Shown: positions 63,039 through 64,000 of the stretch, one piece after another
Layout: every line of letters starts with the position of its first letter
Position numbering within the stretch: position 1 is the stretch's first letter
Assembly: GCF_040276065.1 (NCBI RefSeq)
Contig: NZ_JBELOI010000001.1
Span: 372,001 to 436,000 of the forward strand
Direction of reading: 5' to 3'
DNA: 64,000 nucleotides
DNA from: Castellaniella sp040276065
GTDB lineage: Bacteria > Pseudomonadota > Gammaproteobacteria > Burkholderiales > Burkholderiaceae_B
Program-made: the position numbers and the translations under genes
The notes under the pieces: model-generated
Told to the model about the DNA's origin: nothing
Databases searched by the model: none
The model's input: only the letters and a program-made list of their open reading frames with translations

Positions 63039-63067
63039 TTCCATCAGCTGTGCGGTTCCTGTATAAT
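63039..63067 (+). promoter_or_regulatory. Predicted rplS promoter
   Basis: TTCCAT (63039-63044) and a perfect TATAAT (63062-63067) are 17 bases apart. rplS begins 83 bases later. Confidence 0.55.
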
Positions 63068-63150
63068 TCCCTGTTTTACCAAATTCATCCTCTGGCGCGG
63101 CACGCCAATTCCGACCAATAGCCGCGTGAATGATGTATCGGAGCCTTACC

Positions 63151-63528
63151 GTGAATCTCATCGAAACCCTCGAACAAGAGGAAATCGCGCGTCTGACCGC
63201 CGGGCGCGAGCTGCCGGGCTTTGGTCCGGGCGATACCGTGGTGGTCAACGTGAACGTCGTTGAAGGCACGCGCAAGCGCGTCCAGGCCTATGAGGGCGTG
63301 GTCATCGCGCGTCGCAATCGAGGCTTGAACTCGGCCTTCACCGTGCGCAAGATCTCCTCGGGCGAGGCCGTCGAGCGGACCTTCCAGCTCTATTCCCCGC
63401 AGATCGCCTCCATCGAGGTCAAGCGTCGGGGCGACGTGCGTCGTGCTAAACTGTACTACCTGCGCAGTCGTACGGGTAAGGCCGCTCGCATCAAGGAAAA
63501 GCTGGTTCGCAAGGCTGTCGCCAACTAG
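63151..63528 (+). CDS. rplS: 50S ribosomal protein L19
   Basis: 125 residues with GTG start at 63151 (NLIETLEQEEIARL) preceded by GGAG. The conserved EGVVIARRNRGLNSAFTVRK, EVKRRGDVRRAKLYYLR and LVRKAVAN end identify L19 at once. It sits alone, away from the usual rpsP-rimM-trmD operon, with its own promoter and terminator. Located at the 30S-50S interface. Confidence 0.98.
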   Translation: MNLIETLEQEEIARLTAGRELPGFGPGDTVVVNVNVVEGTRKRVQAYEGVVIARRNRGLNSAFTVRKISSGEAVERTFQLYSPQIASIEVKRRGDVRRAKLYYLRSRTGKAARIKEKLVRKAVAN

Positions 63529-63543
63529 TCGCGCCGCCAGTCC

Positions 63544-63577
63544 AACAGGGCACCCGTACGGGTGCCCTTGTTGTTTC
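63544..63577 (+). terminator. Intrinsic terminator after rplS
   Basis: GGGCACCC and GGGTGCCC form a perfect stem with GTAC between them (63548-63567), flanked by CAACA/TTGTTG and followed by TTGTTT. Confidence 0.85.
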
Positions 63578-63586
63578 TAGGATTTC

Positions 63587-64000
63587 ATGTCTGACCGGAT
63601 ATCGTCCTCGGATACCGCGCGCATCGCCGGCTTCGACCCCGCGACCCAACCTGTGCTCGGGTGCGAGGCACTGCCCGGCCTGCCTGCGGAATGTTTGCGG
63701 CTGGACTACATTCGCGACGCGTTTCAGCGGCCCGTGCACTGGCAGGTCGAGCCCTTGTTCACCGAATCCTTCTCGCCCGCCGTGGTCGGCCCATCCGGTG
63801 CGCGACAGGCCGCGGTTCTGATGCCGCTGGTGCAGCGCGACCAAGGCTTGCACGTGGTCTTTACCCGGCGGGCCGAGCATCTGCACGATCATGCGGGCCA
63901 GATCAGCTTTCCGGGCGGGCGCATCGAGGCCAGCGACCGCGATCCGATCGCGGCCGCCCTGCGCGAGACGCGCGAAGAGATCGGCATTGACCGGCAGTTT
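63587..64000 (+). CDS. NUDIX hydrolase, CoA pyrophosphatase-like (cut by window edge)
   Basis: 138 codons from the ATG at 63587; the gene continues past the end. The NUDIX box is complete: FPGGRIEASDRDPIAAALRE followed by TREEIGI, with the glutamates of REXXEE. The motif before it, LHDHAGQISFPGG, matches the CoA-pyrophosphatase (NudL/Nudt7) subclass. Ten bases after the L19 terminator. It hydrolyses CoA or related nucleotides. Confidence 0.9.
   Translation, partial: MSDRISSSDTARIAGFDPATQPVLGCEALPGLPAECLRLDYIRDAFQRPVHWQVEPLFTESFSPAVVGPSGARQAAVLMPLVQRDQGLHVVFTRRAEHLHDHAGQISFPGGRIEASDRDPIAAALRETREEIGIDRQF

Overview
The window is high-GC DNA from a beta-proteobacterium, most likely an Alcaligenaceae member (the Bordetella/Achromobacter/Castellaniella side of Burkholderiales). 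The evidence is the dense housekeeping block ompA-ubiG-gph / gyrA-serC-pheA-hisC-tyrA-aroA-cmk-rpsA-ihfB-lapA-lapB-hldE-hldD-comEA-cysM, and a one-piece tmRNA whose tag reads ANDERFALAA. The genus cannot be fixed from the sequence alone.

Layout. 0-3.3 kb: a chemoreceptor cut by the left edge, lipA, a small membrane protein, an AhpD-like protein and a small secreted protein. 3.4-13.0 kb: an IclR regulator divergent from a long co-directional block holding a complete polar-amino-acid-type ABC transporter, a zinc alcohol dehydrogenase, a fused CoA-transferase, an SDR, an IolG-like dehydrogenase and a shikimate-dehydrogenase-like protein. This looks like one uptake-and-catabolism unit of unknown substrate, with two matching IclR-type palindromes over the divergent promoters. 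13.1-16.4 kb: two hydrolases, an MtfA-like peptidase and a methyltransferase. 16.4-23.2 kb: a partial inositol-type operon (iolB, fused iolC) led by a second ABC transporter, divergent from an RpiR regulator, with two AT-rich palindromes exactly 30 bp apart.

23.2-33.5 kb is an accessory stretch with visibly lower GC: LivK-H-M-G-F transporter, an unrecognised 177-residue protein, a cytochrome P450, a 7Fe-type ferredoxin and a GlxA-like AraC regulator. It ends in an IS3-family transposase remnant and a TauE/SafE gene cut at its 5' end. The 3' end of ssrA, a common integration site, lies just beyond.

33.7-53.7 kb is the conserved core: aromatic amino acid synthesis, gyrase, S1/IHF, LPS heptose genes and cysteine synthase. 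A 71-72 bp tandem repeat has triplicated the start of tyrA. 53.7-55.0 kb holds a decayed catabolic operon next to an intact epimerase and its LysR regulator. 55.1-64.0 kb: lytic transglycosylase, histone-deacetylase-like hydrolase, etfBA, acyl-CoA dehydrogenase, 1-Cys peroxiredoxin, a small membrane protein behind a LexA-box match, rplS and a NUDIX gene cut by the right edge.

Leads with most novelty: the 3.4-13.0 kb operon, the P450/ferredoxin/Liv island with its unknown protein, the small membrane protein with a possible SOS box, and the tyrA start-codon repeat. All functional calls rest on reading motifs and context; no database search was possible.
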